From positions 62,001 to 126,000 of the forward strand of contig JACJYE010000001.1 of assembly GCA_020636255.1 (NCBI GenBank): a DNA stretch of 64,000 nucleotides, read 5' to 3'. Below the pieces are notes generated by a model. It had not been told where the DNA came from. It made no database searches and saw only the letters and a list, made by a program, of their open reading frames with translations. Shown here piece after piece: positions 7,706 through 15,520 of the stretch (positions within the stretch are counted from its first letter, which is position 1; each line of letters starts with the position of its first letter). The translations under genes and the position numbers were made by a program. Source of the DNA: Lewinellaceae bacterium (GTDB taxonomy: Bacteria > Bacteroidota > Bacteroidia > Chitinophagales > Saprospiraceae).

Positions 7706-8185
7706 ATGATGAGAAATCGATTCATTGCTATGTGGACGGCCACGGCGGCGCCCGTAGCCCTGGGGGGCCTGATCCTGTTCGTATGGCCTGTATTTCCGGC
7801 GCCCCCTCCTTCGGAGGAAGTATGTTACAGCGGCGAAACGGAAATAAAGTTCGGCAGGGGGCCCGACTGCACCCAAAGGGGCCTGTGCGAGGCCTCTACC
7901 GGCAGCGAGGGTGGCCAGATGATGGCGGGCTCCGACGCCTCCGGCAAGTTCTTCCTGGATGCAGGCGGAGCCTGGGGGCTGGAAGTAGCTAAGGCCAGCA
8001 TTTCTGCGGCGGTAGCCCAGGAACAGTTCAAAGGTGGTGTTTTCGAAATGGCCGACGACTTTACGCCCTCCCTGGAAATGGCACAGGCCCTGGGGGCCAG
8101 CACCCCCGCCATTCTTTCCAAAGGGGTATACACAGTAGAAGAAACGGAATTGCACTACGTAATCAGGTTCACCCAAAGCCGTTAA
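7706..8185 (+). CDS. Small exported/anchored cysteine protein, paralogue of the 9352 gene
   Basis: 159 residues. An N-terminal hydrophobic segment (APVALGGLILFVWPVFPAPP) is a signal anchor or signal peptide. The mature part has three early cysteines (VCYSG, DCTQRGLC), then KFFLDAG, a helical stretch, and a closing GVYTVEETELHYVIRF strand. These landmarks recur in order in the protein at 9352 (ECRHLGIC, KFVFLDAG, GKYVLIQ, LFTISW), so the two are related. ATG 7706 is chosen because it precedes the hydrophobic segment; a second ATG follows at once. It ends 3 bases before the next gene. No family recognised. Confidence 0.65.
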   Translation: MMRNRFIAMWTATAAPVALGGLILFVWPVFPAPPPSEEVCYSGETEIKFGRGPDCTQRGLCEASTGSEGGQMMAGSDASGKFFLDAGGAWGLEVAKASISAAVAQEQFKGGVFEMADDFTPSLEMAQALGASTPAILSKGVYTVEETELHYVIRFTQSR

Positions 8186-8188
8186 GCC

Positions 8189-9325
8189 ATGAAAAGATGT
8201 ATACTCTTACTCAGCTCCCTGCTTGCCCTCTCCGCCGCGCATGCCGATACGACTTCGGTGCAGGAGATCCTGTACGGCCTGAACACAGGCATCCAGGAGC
8301 AATGGGCATCCTATGAACGCCAAACGCTGGCCATTAATACCGAACTGCAGGCCATCGACTCGGCCTTCGCCGACAGGAAGCTCGAACTGGAAGAATACAT
8401 CATGCTGCTCAACCGGAAAATGAGCCTGCTGGAGGAAAAAAGCATAGCTGAAGAGTTCCTGGGTGTGGAACTGACCAAGATCCGCTATAAAAAAGGGCTG
8501 GAGCTCATCCGTCTGCTCTATGAAAAAGTGCTCGGGCTCGACCACCACTTTTCCACCCTGCAAACTTATCAGGACATCATGATGCTGTCCAACCCGAACG
8601 CCTATCCGGAATTCCAGCGGTCGAAATCCCTGCTGGAAAAGCGGTTGAAAAAGGAAAACGCCCTCCAATTACCGGGCATCCTGAACTCGAACCCTTACCT
8701 CTCAACCACCTTCTCGCTCATCACCTCCCTGATCGGCAGCGGCGACACTTCCGAACGGGAAAAGGAGCTGAGCGAAGTGTCCTGCATCCTGGATTTCACG
8801 GCCCGGATGTATTCCGAGCTCTCAACCATCTATTACGAAACGGAATACCTCAAGCAGAACAACCTCGCACTGAAAGAGGACTGCATAACGCTGTTCGCCG
8901 ATTACGTCGGCGTGATCGGGTACCACACCCCGCTCGATATTTGCCGGAAACAGGACGATTGGGAAGCCGTCTACGATGCGCTCAGCCTGTACATCACCGG
9001 CCTGCAGGAGCAGATGAAGAAAAACCCCGATGACCCGAGGGTGCTGAAGCAGCAGATCAACCTCGAATTCGCCGTCGACCGCCTGATCGACTTCATCAAC
9101 AAGTACAACAACTTCATTGCTCAGGGTACCAAATACTACCAGAAATTCGAGATCATCCTTTCCAACTACCCCAATGAGAAGGACTGCAAGGCGCAGTTGC
9201 CACCGCAGTTCTCCAACCTCAAAAAGGATGTCCAGTACTCTATCGAACGTTTTACCGAAGCTTACAACATCGCCGAGCTGAAGGGCTCAAAGCTCAAGGA
9301 CCTGCTATATGGGTTCTCCGATTGA
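8189..9325 (+). CDS. Exported helical protein of unknown function
   Basis: 378 residues. Signal peptide MKRCILLLSSLLALSAAHA, cleavage likely after AHA. The mature protein is predicted almost entirely helical and charged (ELEEYIMLLNRKMSLLEEKS, and KKNPDDPRVLKQQINLEFA), with coiled-coil-like heptads in the first 110 residues. It has only scattered cysteines (SCILD, DCIT, ICRKQ, DCKA). It starts 3 bases after the 7706 gene, so it is surely co-transcribed. A periplasmic or surface scaffold is possible, but no family is recognised. Confidence 0.65.
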   Translation: MKRCILLLSSLLALSAAHADTTSVQEILYGLNTGIQEQWASYERQTLAINTELQAIDSAFADRKLELEEYIMLLNRKMSLLEEKSIAEEFLGVELTKIRYKKGLELIRLLYEKVLGLDHHFSTLQTYQDIMMLSNPNAYPEFQRSKSLLEKRLKKENALQLPGILNSNPYLSTTFSLITSLIGSGDTSEREKELSEVSCILDFTARMYSELSTIYYETEYLKQNNLALKEDCITLFADYVGVIGYHTPLDICRKQDDWEAVYDALSLYITGLQEQMKKNPDDPRVLKQQINLEFAVDRLIDFINKYNNFIAQGTKYYQKFEIILSNYPNEKDCKAQLPPQFSNLKKDVQYSIERFTEAYNIAELKGSKLKDLLYGFSD

Positions 9326-9351
9326 GCGTAACCCATATCAAGTATGAAGCT

Positions 9352-9804
9352 ATGAAAAATCAACCAAGCGCCGCCTCCGGAATGCCCACCGAAGCCTTCT
9401 TTCCCTTTAAAGAAGGGCCCTTTTACCTGCCGCCGGTTCTGCTAATGGTCACCCTGGGAAATCCCAAGCAGGAATGCCGGCACCTGGGTATCTGCCGGGT
9501 AGAGGTTTGGGAAGGAAAAGGGCCTATCGGCCTGCAGGGCAGGAACCGGTGCCTGGCGAAGTTCGTTTTTCTGGATGCAGGGCAGCTCCTTTTGAAGTGC
9601 CTTTTCCTGGAACAGTATCTGGCCAAGACTGTTCGCGACAGGTATTTCAGCGATGCCTTCAAGGTCGAATCGCCTTATCATTGCCCGCCCGAAACTGCGC
9701 TGCACCTGGGGATGAGGCCCTTTACGATACTGGCCGGCAAATATGTACTTATTCAATCTCCGCAGGGCCCCGAGGCCCTTTTCACGATCAGCTGGAACGC
9801 ATGA
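9352..9804 (+). CDS. Cysteine protein related to the 7706 gene, without signal peptide
   Basis: 150 residues from ATG 9352. An alternative TTG at 9322 overlaps the previous stop codon, but its extra residues look non-coding. It shares the ordered landmarks ECRHLGIC, KFVFLDAGQ, FSDAFKV, LG..PFTILAGKY and LFTISW with the 7706 product. Unlike that protein it has no hydrophobic N-terminus and should be cytoplasmic. It is the last gene of the plus-strand run; the next gene is convergent 13 bases away. One family member exported and one retained could fit a partner/cognate pair; that is speculation. Confidence 0.6.
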   Translation: MKNQPSAASGMPTEAFFPFKEGPFYLPPVLLMVTLGNPKQECRHLGICRVEVWEGKGPIGLQGRNRCLAKFVFLDAGQLLLKCLFLEQYLAKTVRDRYFSDAFKVESPYHCPPETALHLGMRPFTILAGKYVLIQSPQGPEALFTISWNA

Positions 9805-9817
9805 GCCGTTGGGGCGC

Positions 9818-10225
9818 CTACTGCCCCAACACTTCCTCCAGCGCCTTTTCCGTCTTGCCCCAAAGCGTCTCCGTCTCCTCGCGGATACGCCGGGAAGCCT
9901 TGTCGCCCTTGCGCCCCAGTTCCCGCGCTACGCCGTCGCCATAGCGCTGGGCGTAGTAGCGCAGCGAGCGGCCCCAGAACCTGCGTTTTTCGCGGCCGCT
10001 GAGCTCGGCTTCGTACAGGTCGTAGCATTCCTCCACATAAGCGCGGAAGCGCTCGTCATATTTTTCCCACCGGCTGTCAGAAACTGGCAGGTTGGCGCCG
10101 GCGGCCTCTTCGACCAGCTGGTAATACCCTTTGAGAAAACTGTCTTTGTCGTTGCCGCAAGGGCTGGATGAGCAGCCGGCCAGGAGCGCCACGAGTACCG
10201 GCAGCAGGAAGCGTTTTTTTATCAT
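9818..10225 (-). CDS. Small lipoprotein (possibly DUF6565-like)
   Basis: 135 residues. MIKKRFLLPVLVALLAGCSS gives a clear lipobox (LAGC, Cys18), so the protein is lipid-anchored. The mature part is highly charged and helical (RFRAYVEECYDLYEAELSGR), with paired Tyr/Glu/Arg periodicity like the DUF6565 family of Bacteroidota lipoproteins; that family match is tentative. It converges on the 9352 gene. Its upstream region carries a short dispersed repeat (10242-10303). Function unknown. Confidence 0.7.
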   Translation of the reverse strand: MIKKRFLLPVLVALLAGCSSSPCGNDKDSFLKGYYQLVEEAAGANLPVSDSRWEKYDERFRAYVEECYDLYEAELSGREKRRFWGRSLRYYAQRYGDGVARELGRKGDKASRRIREETETLWGKTEKALEEVLGQ

Positions 10226-10241
10226 AAAAAGCTATGCTTAG

Positions 10242-10303
10242 TAACAATCAAAAGATAAGTTCGACAATTTTTTGAACGCTGCTTAGCGCTTGTTTGGATG
10301 CCG
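10242..10303. repeat. Dispersed intergenic repeat, short form
   Basis: This stretch shares AATCAAAAGATAAGTTCGAC followed by TTTTTTGAACGCTGCTTAGCGCTTGTTTGG-type sequence with 54477-54618. The other copy carries about 75 additional bases between the two shared halves. The rest of the 10226-10428 gap shows nothing definite. Confidence 0.6.
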
Positions 10304-10428
10304 CTGTATAAAACGGAAGGGGCGGAAAAAAATTTTGAGCAAACCCGCCGGTGTAATAATTGCTCTTGCCTGGGAACAAGTGGTTCTGTATATTGCTGGC
10401 AACATTGTCAACTGTAAGCATAAAGCTT

Positions 10429-10572
10429 ATGAATAGTTACACCGCGCGCGCTGTTCTCACTCGTTTACCTGCCACCTTCCTGGGGCTTATTATCACTGCC
10501 GTACCGGCCTTTGCCCACTACAGCCCGAACAATTCGTTTTTAAAAAACTATAAAACAAGCATCGAAACATGA
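10429..10572 (+). CDS. Possible 47-residue exported peptide overlapping the next gene
   Basis: The ATG at 10429 opens MNSYTARAVLTRLPATFLGL and a hydrophobic stretch ending AVPAFAHYS, which reads as a signal peptide with an AFA cleavage site, leaving about 18 mature residues. Its TGA overlaps the ATG of the DUF3857 gene (ATGA), the arrangement typical of translational coupling. It is short and has no recognised relatives, so it could be spurious. Confidence 0.35.
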   Translation: MNSYTARAVLTRLPATFLGLIITAVPAFAHYSPNNSFLKNYKTSIET

Positions 10573-12596
10573 AACGCACAGTACCATACAAGATCGGCGC
10601 AATCCTGGCTATATTACTACTCCCGGCACTCACGCCCGCCCATGCGCAGAAAGACCCCATCAAGTGGGGCAAGGTGCCGGACGAAGAGCTGAGCATGAAA
10701 AGCTACGAGCCGGATACCTCTGCTCCTGCTCTGGTGCTGGCCGACTACGGCAACCTCTATTTCGACCTCAGCGACGGCAAGCTGAAATTCGTCCGGGAAA
10801 ACCACCGGCGCATCAAAATACTGAAGCGCAGCGGCTTCGATTACGGCGATATAACCATCGGTTTCCATAAAGACGGGGAAAAGATCACGGCCTTTAAAGC
10901 GCATACCATTACCCCCGATGGGGAAACTTACGACCTGGATAAAAGCGACGTCTTCGAAGAGAAAGTCACCGGCGATTGGATCAGGATGAAATTCACCTTC
11001 CCCCGCATTGAAGAAGGCGCCGTGCTGGAATACCAATACAACCTCACGTCAGAGTATTATTTCAGCCTGCGCGAGTGGTATTTCCAGCGGGAGATCCCCA
11101 CCCTGTACAGCGAGCTGCGCCTCAAGATACCGGAGTGGTACGACTACATTTTCCTCAACCAGGGCCGCAGTTATGATATCGAGGAAACCGACCAGCGCAC
11201 CGAGAGCATCCGCGTGCCCAACGTCGTGCAGTCGGACGTGTTCGGCAACCAGCAGCGCGGCATCGACCTCGTGCAGGCCAAGGTCAATTATTACCGCTAC
11301 GTCATGAAAGACGTGCCGGCCATGAAAGAAGAGGCCTACGTGACCACCATGGATGACTACCTGGCGCGGCTGCGATTCCAGCTCCGCTCGGTCCAATACC
11401 CGCAAAGGGGCTATACGCCGATATTGTCCGACTGGCCCACCGTGGCCAAAGAGCTGATGGAACATGAGGAGTTCGGGCAGCAGTTCACCAAAAACCGATA
11501 CCAGAAAGCGGTAATGGAAGAACTGGAGCCTGTGCTGGCCGGTGCGGCCACTAAAGAAGAAAAGGCCCTGCTGGCCTATGAGCACCTCTCCAGGATCATG
11601 GAATGGGACGAGGATTTCAGCTTCCTCGCAGAGCCGAACGTAGACGAATGCCTGAAACAACGCAAAGGCTCCAGCGGCTCCCTCAACCTGCTGCTGCTCA
11701 CCGCACTGAAAGCCCTGGATGTAGAATGTTACCCCATCCTGGTGAGTACCCGTGGCCATGGTAAAATGCTGGACCTCTACCCCATCCTCAGCCAGTTCGA
11801 CCACGTAGCCGTCATCGCCAGCCTCGATGGCAAGTATCAGGTGCTCGACCTGGGCAACGCGGCACGGCCGATGGGCATACCACGCTCCAGTACCCTCAAT
11901 GGCATGGCCTGGATGGTGGACCCCGCCAACCCGCAATGGATAGAGCTGTCGCCCCCCATGTCGAAATCCTCACATATCGTGCAGATCACGCTCGATGATA
12001 ATGGCGATACCCATGCCGATGTACAGGCAAAACACGAAGGTTACTTCGCCGTTGACTACCGGGAAAAGATACTGCATGACCGCGATTGCGCATTTGTAAA
12101 AGACAACTGGCAGAAGCGCTTTCCCGACACGGAGGTGGCGGGCCTGGCATTCAAAGGGGAAGATAAGCTCGACGCACCGGTAAACTTTTCCTTCCACGTC
12201 GATGTGCCGGCCAGCGTACAGGTGGCGGGCGATTTCATCTACTTCAACCCCGTACAGATGCCGGCTTTCGAGGAGAACCCTTTCAAAGTACAGTCAAGGG
12301 ATTATCCGGTGGATATCAACTACCCTTTCGAATTCCAGAATATTTATTTCGTGAGCATCCCGGAAGGTTATAACATAGAGGCCCTGCCGGAATCCGTAAA
12401 GATCACCCTGCCCAATGACGGCGGAAAATTCGAATACCTGTCCAGCGACATGGGGCAGGGCAAGATACGGGTGATCTACCGCCTGTCGTTGTTCCAGCTG
12501 CATTTCGAGCCTGATGAATACGCTATCATCAAGAACTTTTTCGATATCCTGCTCCAGAAACAGGGCGAGCAGATCGTTTTCAAAAAACAAATGTAA
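10569..12596 (+). CDS. DUF3857 / transglutaminase-like exported protein, catalytic Cys replaced
   Basis: 675 residues. Signal peptide (MKRTVPYKIGAILAILLLPA..HAQ). Residues about 55-260 are a DUF3857 domain (KFVRENHRRIKIL, and an EEGAVLEYQY strand). Residues about 320-440 are a transglutaminase-like fold and the C-terminal 200 a beta-sandwich. In the transglutaminase part, KGSSGSLNLLLLTALKA occupies the place of the usual YGDCK helix, so the nucleophilic Cys is Ser, while the His (FDHVAV) and Asp (VLDLGN) positions remain. It is probably non-enzymatic or has changed chemistry. The neighbouring 12603 gene keeps the Cys and starts 6 bases later, so the two form an operon. Periplasmic location is inferred. 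Confidence 0.8.
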   Translation: MKRTVPYKIGAILAILLLPALTPAHAQKDPIKWGKVPDEELSMKSYEPDTSAPALVLADYGNLYFDLSDGKLKFVRENHRRIKILKRSGFDYGDITIGFHKDGEKITAFKAHTITPDGETYDLDKSDVFEEKVTGDWIRMKFTFPRIEEGAVLEYQYNLTSEYYFSLREWYFQREIPTLYSELRLKIPEWYDYIFLNQGRSYDIEETDQRTESIRVPNVVQSDVFGNQQRGIDLVQAKVNYYRYVMKDVPAMKEEAYVTTMDDYLARLRFQLRSVQYPQRGYTPILSDWPTVAKELMEHEEFGQQFTKNRYQKAVMEELEPVLAGAATKEEKALLAYEHLSRIMEWDEDFSFLAEPNVDECLKQRKGSSGSLNLLLLTALKALDVECYPILVSTRGHGKMLDLYPILSQFDHVAVIASLDGKYQVLDLGNAARPMGIPRSSTLNGMAWMVDPANPQWIELSPPMSKSSHIVQITLDDNGDTHADVQAKHEGYFAVDYREKILHDRDCAFVKDNWQKRFPDTEVAGLAFKGEDKLDAPVNFSFHVDVPASVQVAGDFIYFNPVQMPAFEENPFKVQSRDYPVDINYPFEFQNIYFVSIPEGYNIEALPESVKITLPNDGGKFEYLSSDMGQGKIRVIYRLSLFQLHFEPDEYAIIKNFFDILLQKQGEQIVFKKQM

Positions 12597-12602
12597 ACGC
12601 CC

Positions 12603-14513
12603 ATGGCCCCTCTTTTTAAAAGCTGCCTTTTCCTGGCCCTGCTTGCGCCTGTGGCGGGCATTGCACAGATCTACCCCGCCTTCACCATCGCCGACAGCCT
12701 CAAGGCCAATGCCAGCGAAGTGGTCCGGGAGGAATCTTTCCAGTTCGTGGCCAGCTCCGATAAAGAAGGCTCCGAGATCTACCGGAAGGCCGTCACCCTG
12801 CTCAACAAGGACAGCGATGCCGCCACGGTGCTCGTCCACTACGACGGCGACACTAAAGTCAAACGATTCGAGGCCCGCATTTACGACGCCCTCGGCAGAG
12901 AAGTGCGCAAGATGGATAAAAACGAGATCAGGGACTATGCCGCTTTAGACGGCTACTCCATCTACCAGGACGACCGCTACAAGGTGCTGGAGGTGAACTA
13001 CAGCCAGTACCCGTACACGCTGGTGTACGAATACGAGATCGCCCTGAAAGGCCTGCAATTCGCCGTATTCCCCGCCTGGGGGATACAGGGCTATAATCAA
13101 AGCGTGGAAAAGGCCCTTTTTTCCGTCAGCCTGCCCTCCGACATCACGTTGAACTACCAGGTACTGAACATAGCCCTGGAACCCAGGGTGGAGGAAGGCA
13201 AAGATCAAACCACCTATACCTGGGAAGTCAGTGGCCTGAAGGCCATCGAAAAGGAACCCGTCAGCCCCTCCTTTTACGAGGACCTCCCCATGGTCCTCAC
13301 CTCGCCCGGCCGGTTCGCGATCGGCAAATACCAGGGGAGCATGTCGAGCTGGAAGGACTACGGTGCTTTCGTGAACCGCCTTTATGAGGGGCGCGATGTG
13401 CTGCCCCCTGCCGTTGCCGCCGAAGTACACGCCATGGCCGCCGATGCCGTTACAAATGCCGAAAAGATCGAACGCCTGTACCGCTACCTGCAACACAACA
13501 TGCGCTACGTGAGCGTGCAGCTCGGCATCGGCGGCTGGCAGCCCTTCGATGCGGCCTATGTTGCGGAGAACAAGTACGGCGACTGCAAAGCACTGACGAA
13601 TTTCATGAAAGCGCTGCTCAAGGAAGCCGGCATAACCGCCTACCCGGCACTGATAGCCCCCGGAGCATCCTTTTACGAAGTGCAGGAAGATTTCACCACA
13701 CCCCGGTTCTCCCATGTGATCCTGTACGTGCCGGAGCAGGATACCTGGCTGGAATGCACCAGTACGCACATGCCTACCGGTTATATTGGCGAAGGCAACA
13801 GCAACCGCAATGTACTGCTGATCACGGAAGAAGGGGGCAGGCTGGCGCGCACGCCCGAACTGATACCGGAGGACAACCGCGCCATCGGCAGGACGGAGAT
13901 CAGCGTGGCGGCCGATGGTAGTGCTACGGCCCGCGCCGTATTGAAAACCACCGGCTCCGAGCATGAGACCTATCGCTATGCCGGGTCTGAGCTCTCCCGC
14001 GAAGAGCTGGGGAAGTGGTTCACCCGGCAGAGCAGCCTGCCATCGTTTAAGCTGGAAAGCCTGGAGATACAGCCGGAGCCCGACAGCCCGGAGGCCACTG
14101 TGGAATGGGCCGGCAGCATGCCCCGCTATGCCTCGCGCGCCGGGAAACGGCTCTTCTTACCGCTCAACCTTGTCAACACCATGATCGAGGTGCCTAAAAA
14201 GATGGACAAACGCCGCCTGCCCGTCGCCGGCCGCTCAAGCTTCATCCACAGGGATACTATCGTACTGCACCTTCCCGGCGGCTTCCAGGTGGAGAGCCTG
14301 CCGGAAGCGGCGGTCGAACTGGAAGCAGATTACGCCTCCTACCGCGCCGAAGCTGTGCTGGATAGTGAAAAAGGAACCGTTACGTATACCCGGTATTTTC
14401 AGGTTCACCCCTTCCGGCTGCCGCCCGGCCAGTACGATGCTTTCCGCAATTTTATGGCCCAGGTGGCGAAAGCGGATAAAACGATGGTGGTGTTGGTGGA
14501 AAAGAAGACGTAG
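12603..14513 (+). CDS. DUF3857 / transglutaminase-like exported protein, intact Cys
   Basis: 636 residues. Signal peptide MAPLFKSCLFLALLAPVAGIAQ. DUF3857 domain at about 40-220 (YDGDTKVKRFEARIYDALGR), transglutaminase-like domain at about 270-390, and a C-terminal beta domain. The catalytic set is present: NKYGDCKALTNFM (Cys), RFSHVILYV (His) and DTWLECTS, where Glu replaces the usual Asp. Such proteins are exported by many Bacteroidota, and their substrates are unknown. It is paired with the Cys-less 10569 protein, suggesting an active/inactive duo. The start lies 6 bases after the previous stop and directly opens the signal peptide. Confidence 0.8.
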   Translation: MAPLFKSCLFLALLAPVAGIAQIYPAFTIADSLKANASEVVREESFQFVASSDKEGSEIYRKAVTLLNKDSDAATVLVHYDGDTKVKRFEARIYDALGREVRKMDKNEIRDYAALDGYSIYQDDRYKVLEVNYSQYPYTLVYEYEIALKGLQFAVFPAWGIQGYNQSVEKALFSVSLPSDITLNYQVLNIALEPRVEEGKDQTTYTWEVSGLKAIEKEPVSPSFYEDLPMVLTSPGRFAIGKYQGSMSSWKDYGAFVNRLYEGRDVLPPAVAAEVHAMAADAVTNAEKIERLYRYLQHNMRYVSVQLGIGGWQPFDAAYVAENKYGDCKALTNFMKALLKEAGITAYPALIAPGASFYEVQEDFTTPRFSHVILYVPEQDTWLECTSTHMPTGYIGEGNSNRNVLLITEEGGRLARTPELIPEDNRAIGRTEISVAADGSATARAVLKTTGSEHETYRYAGSELSREELGKWFTRQSSLPSFKLESLEIQPEPDSPEATVEWAGSMPRYASRAGKRLFLPLNLVNTMIEVPKKMDKRRLPVAGRSSFIHRDTIVLHLPGGFQVESLPEAAVELEADYASYRAEAVLDSEKGTVTYTRYFQVHPFRLPPGQYDAFRNFMAQVAKADKTMVVLVEKKT

Positions 14514-14600
14514 TGTTTCGCAAGCCTGCGAGGATTTCGAAACCTGAAAGGCTTACAAAGAATATTGGCTATATTTACCCGCGCGTTTCAAAACAGGACT

Positions 14601-15344
14601 ATGGCCGGCGTGGGAAAAATTTACCAACGGATGCAGGTGGCCAAAGACTCAGGGCATAGCTGCTTCGCCCTGCTGGCCGACCCCGATAAGGCGAATGAGG
14701 CCCAGCTCGTTACGCTGGCCCGACAGAGCGATGCCGCCGGTGTCGACTTTCTCTTCCTCGGCGGCAGCCTGCTCATGGCCGACCGCCTTGCATTATGCCT
14801 GAAGGTGCTTCGGGATGCCTGTAGCCTGCCTATCGTGCTCTTTCCCGGGAGCCCGATGCAGATCAACCACCAGGCCGACGCTCTGCTTTTCCTCTCCCTG
14901 ATCTCCGGCCGCAACCCCGAGCTGCTCATCGGCCAGCAGGTCGTTAGCGCCCCCTATCTGCACAGGAGCCCGCTGGAAGTGATCGGCACAGGCTACATGC
15001 TCATCGACGGAGGCCAGCCTACTACGGTCTCCTATATGAGCCACACCACGCCCATTCCCCACGACAAGCCCGACATCGCCCTGGCCACGGCCCTGGCCGG
15101 CGAAATGCTCGGCCTTCGCCTGGCCTATCTCGACGCCGGCAGCGGCGCTCAAAGGCCCGTTTCTGCCGAAATGATCAGGCGCGTCAGCAACGAGATCTCC
15201 GTACCGCTGCTTACCGGCGGCGGCATACGCACGCCGGAACTCGCCCGGCAGGCAGCCCATGCCGGCGCCGATGTAGTGGTCGTCGGCAATGCCATCGAAC
15301 GGGACATCGGCCTGCTCAGGGAAATGGTGGCGGCGGTGCGGTAA
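14601..15344 (+). CDS. Geranylgeranylglyceryl phosphate synthase-type prenyltransferase (PcrB/GGGPS, group II)
   Basis: 247 residues. A TIM-barrel enzyme that joins a long prenyl diphosphate to sn-glycerol 1-phosphate, the first step of archaeal-type ether lipid building blocks. Visible family marks: ALLADPDKAN (phosphate/Mg region), DFLFLGGSLL, PIVLFPGSPMQIN, EVIGTGYMLID, YLDAGSGA and LLTGGGIRTPE...GADVVVVGNAIE (C-terminal phosphate site). Bacteroidota carry group II enzymes of this family; the chain length used is not visible. ATG 14601 is preferred to a TTG at 14565 because the latter adds an unrelated extension. No other ether-lipid gene is nearby. Confidence 0.88.
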   Translation: MAGVGKIYQRMQVAKDSGHSCFALLADPDKANEAQLVTLARQSDAAGVDFLFLGGSLLMADRLALCLKVLRDACSLPIVLFPGSPMQINHQADALLFLSLISGRNPELLIGQQVVSAPYLHRSPLEVIGTGYMLIDGGQPTTVSYMSHTTPIPHDKPDIALATALAGEMLGLRLAYLDAGSGAQRPVSAEMIRRVSNEISVPLLTGGGIRTPELARQAAHAGADVVVVGNAIERDIGLLREMVAAVR

Positions 15345-15381
15345 GGCCTCTGGCGCTACAGCACTTCAATTTCCTGTAAAG

Positions 15382-15414
15382 TTGCCATCTGTTGGTAAAA
15401 TTTTACGATCTTTG
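15382..15414 (+). promoter_or_regulatory. Candidate promoter of glyS
   Basis: TTGCC at 15382 is followed after about 20 bases by GATCTTTG (15407-15414), one mismatch from TAnnTTTG. The leader to the ATG at 15521 would be about 100 bases. Confidence 0.4.
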
Positions 15415-15520
15415 CGCGCTGAATCACAAAAGCGCCGGAATTTGGCGCTTGGGGAAGGAACTTATTCCCGCCCCGGCCCGTACATTCCTTCATTCGGCGA
15501 ACAAAAAGCACAGCAGACTC

